The position numbers and the translations under genes were made by a program. Below the pieces are notes generated by a model, which was given only the letters and a program-made list of their open reading frames with translations, was not told the origin of the DNA and did no database searches. A DNA stretch of 15,556 nucleotides. It comes from JBBRLG01 sp038231495 (GTDB lineage: Bacteria; Planctomycetota; Planctomycetia; Gemmatales; Gemmataceae). How positions within the stretch are numbered: the first letter of the stretch is position 1; every line of letters begins with the position of its first letter. This document shows positions 13,866 through 15,556 of the stretch, piece after piece. The stretch lies in assembly GCA_038231495.1 (NCBI GenBank), contig JBBRLG010000101.1:1-15556 (forward strand), written 5' to 3'.

Positions 13866-15398
13866 ATGTACCGATTTGCCGCCGTTTTGCTGTTGCTCGG
13901 AGCGGCGCTGCCCGCGTTCGCCGCCGACCGCAAATTCGACGCCGACGCCAAGGCCAAGGCCGTCGCCCCATTTGTCGATGACCGCACCGTTGTCGTCCTG
14001 CACGTCGATCTGGACGCGATCGACCTTGACGCCTTGCTGAAGAAGGCCGAAGCCGTCGTCAAGATCGACCCGGCGGAAAAAGCGCTGGCCAAAGCGGGCC
14101 TGGGCAACGCGCTCGACACCCTCAAGAAGGCGGGCGCTCACGACTACTACCTCGTGGTTTCGCTGGCCGACCTGCCGGCGCAAGGGCCGTTTAGCGTTAT
14201 CCCCGTGGATAAAAACGGCGACCCGAAGCAGATCGCGAAAGTAGTCGGCCAACTTTTCGGCCTCGCGGCCAGCGAGGAACTGGGCGGGGCCGTCGTCGTT
14301 GGCGGCGACACGACGCTCAAACGCCTGGCCAAGCTGAAACCGACGCCACGGCCCGAAATCGCGAAGGCGTTCGCGGCCTCCGGCGATGGCGCGGTCCATG
14401 TGGTCGCGGTCGCCACCACCGACACCCGCAAGATCCTCGAAGAGATGATGCCGAACCTGCCTCCCGAAATCGGCGGCGGCTCGATCAAGGTGCTTACCCG
14501 TGGCTTGCAATGGGCGGCTTTGAAGGTTGAGATCGATCCGCAGGTCAACTTCCAGCTTATCGTTCAGGCGTCCGACAACGCGGCGGCGAAAGAATTACTC
14601 GGCCTGCTCACCAAGGCGATGCAGGTGGCGACGAAAGAACCAAACCTGCAGGAAATCCTGAAACAATTCCCGCAATTCCTGGAAACCTTTACGCCCAAGG
14701 TGCAGGACGACCGTCTGGTTCTGAGGGTGGAAGAAAAGACGCTGGTTACCTCCCTCGCGCCCGTGGTGGAAATGATGCGGGCCGCGGCGTTCCGGATGCA
14801 ATCGACCAACAACATGAAGCAGCTCGTTCTGGCCATGCACAGTACGCACGATGCCTTCGGTGCGTTCCCCGCGGCGGCAATCTCCGACAAGAAGGGCAAG
14901 GCGCTGCTGAGTTGGCGCGTCCATATTCTGCCGTTCATCGAACAGGACAAGCTCTACAAGGAGTTTCACCTCGACGAGCCGTGGGACAGCGAACACAACA
15001 TCAAGCTGGTCAAAAAAATGCCGAAGCTCTTCGCGTCGAGCGCGAACGCGAAGCTCGCCGCGGAGGGCAAGACGACCTATTTGGGCGTCGTTGGCAGTGC
15101 GACCATGTTTACCGGCGAACCCAAGGGTGTGCGCATTGCCGACGTGATCGACGGTACGTCGAATACCATCTTCCTGGTCGATGCCGCCGACGACCAGGCG
15201 GTAATCTGGTCGAAGCCGGAAGACTTGAAGCTCGATCCGAAGGATCCGCACAAGGGCATCAGCGATCGCTTCGCGCCGGACTTCCTCGTCGCATTGGTGG
15301 ACGGCTCCGTCCACCTCCTACCCAAGAAGATCGACAAGGAGACCTTGAACGCGCTGTTTACACGAAACGGCGGTGAAGCCGTGACTATTCCGAAATAA
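13866..15398 (+). CDS. Exported DUF1559-domain protein with an unusual N-terminal domain
   Basis: This 510-residue protein starts at the ATG at 13866, preceded by AAGGAGAT (13853-13860). An upstream ATG at 13818 in the same frame would hide the signal peptide and is rejected. Residues 1-20 are a signal peptide ending in ALPAFAAD. Residues 21-300 form a domain I cannot name, with repeated alpha/beta stretches such as DDRTVVVLHVDLDAIDL. From about residue 310 it is a DUF1559 (SBP_bac_10) domain: TNNMKQLVLAMHSTHDAFGAFP, LSWRVHILPFIEQDKLYKEF, the DVIDGTSNTIFLVD block, and a C-terminal VALVDGSVHLL with Asp479. DUF1559 proteins are greatly expanded in planctomycetes and usually start with a type IV prepilin-like segment, which is missing here. 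The function of the domain is unknown. A strong hairpin follows the stop. Confidence 0.85.
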   Translation: MYRFAAVLLLLGAALPAFAADRKFDADAKAKAVAPFVDDRTVVVLHVDLDAIDLDALLKKAEAVVKIDPAEKALAKAGLGNALDTLKKAGAHDYYLVVSLADLPAQGPFSVIPVDKNGDPKQIAKVVGQLFGLAASEELGGAVVVGGDTTLKRLAKLKPTPRPEIAKAFAASGDGAVHVVAVATTDTRKILEEMMPNLPPEIGGGSIKVLTRGLQWAALKVEIDPQVNFQLIVQASDNAAAKELLGLLTKAMQVATKEPNLQEILKQFPQFLETFTPKVQDDRLVLRVEEKTLVTSLAPVVEMMRAAAFRMQSTNNMKQLVLAMHSTHDAFGAFPAAAISDKKGKALLSWRVHILPFIEQDKLYKEFHLDEPWDSEHNIKLVKKMPKLFASSANAKLAAEGKTTYLGVVGSATMFTGEPKGVRIADVIDGTSNTIFLVDAADDQAVIWSKPEDLKLDPKDPHKGISDRFAPDFLVALVDGSVHLLPKKIDKETLNALFTRNGGEAVTIPK

Positions 15399-15417
15399 CT
15401 GGGCGTCTAGCCACGGT

Positions 15418-15457
15418 TCGGAGACCCGCGCGGGCCGCGACCCGCGCGGGTCTCCGA
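15418..15457. terminator. Very strong hairpin after the DUF1559 gene
   Basis: TCGGAGACCCGCGCGGG (15418-15434) and its exact complement (15441-15457) form a perfect 17-bp stem around the CCGCGA loop, 19 bases after the stop codon. No proper T-run follows (CCTTCTAT), but position and strength fit transcription termination. Confidence 0.7.
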
Positions 15458-15502
15458 CCTTCTATACTGCCCGCGGCTCGATGCGGCACCAACGCCCGTA
15501 AC

Positions 15503-15537
15503 CACAAGCGGCCCGTCGCCGCAAGCGGCTCGCTTGC
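15503..15537. repeat. Repeated CAAGCGGC units with small hairpin
   Basis: CAAGCGGC occurs at 15505-15512 and again at 15522-15529. The second lies in GCCGCAAGCGGC (15518-15529), the same 12-mer as in the hairpin at 6659. GCAAGCG (15521-15527) and CGCTTGC (15531-15537) can form a 7-bp stem with a GCT loop. The rest of the last 150 bases shows no gene. Confidence 0.5.
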
Positions 15538-15556
15538 TGGCTTCTGCGCGGGTTCA

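Noticed and set aside
1..15556. CRISPR arrays, insertion sequences, tRNA or rRNA genes
   Set aside because: I saw no regularly spaced repeats, transposase motifs or cloverleaf-like sequence in any gap.

Overview
The window is high-GC DNA from a Gram-negative-type bacterium, most likely a planctomycete of the Gemmata kind. This rests on a DUF1559 protein, a secreted protein of a style common in planctomycetes, lipooligosaccharide-core genes, many starts without a Shine-Dalgarno sequence, and GC-rich hairpins between genes. The lineage is an inference; no rRNA or tRNA gene is present. No stretch longer than 300 bases lacks a gene.

Left third (59-5200, + strand): a lipooligosaccharide-core cluster. 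It holds a WaaF-type heptosyltransferase, a very large WaaP-type kinase made of three kinase modules in one chain (the middle one degenerate), and a WaaG-like family 4 glycosyltransferase. A PlsY acyltransferase fused to a DUF4149/TMEM205-like membrane domain follows (5307-6611). It ends at a long hairpin shared with the convergent agmatine deiminase gene (6678-7736, - strand). A YheT-type alpha/beta hydrolase (7917-9005) diverges from the deiminase.

Middle (9036-10965, - strand): three overlapping genes in the order msrB, msrA, pxpB. This holds the main discovery. The msrA gene has an in-frame TGA exactly where the catalytic cysteine of the GCFW motif belongs. The reading frame is intact on both sides. 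Starting 4 nucleotides after the TGA is an RNA hairpin with the size, spacing and loop G of a bacterial SECIS element. The gene is therefore read here as a selenocysteine-containing MsrA of 240 residues, with a lipoprotein signal. Ordinary gene calling would cut it to a C-terminal piece without an active site. MsrB has a membrane anchor and a normal catalytic cysteine, so the pair probably repairs oxidised methionine outside the cytoplasm.

Right third (11249-15398, + strand): an ECF sigma factor whose gene overlaps a small one-span membrane protein, likely its regulator. Two secreted or periplasmic proteins follow: one of 499 residues with no recognised family, and one of 510 residues ending in a DUF1559 domain. 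A nested inverted repeat precedes the sigma gene. A 17-bp-stem hairpin and a GCCGCAAGCGGC palindrome, also present at 6659, close the window.
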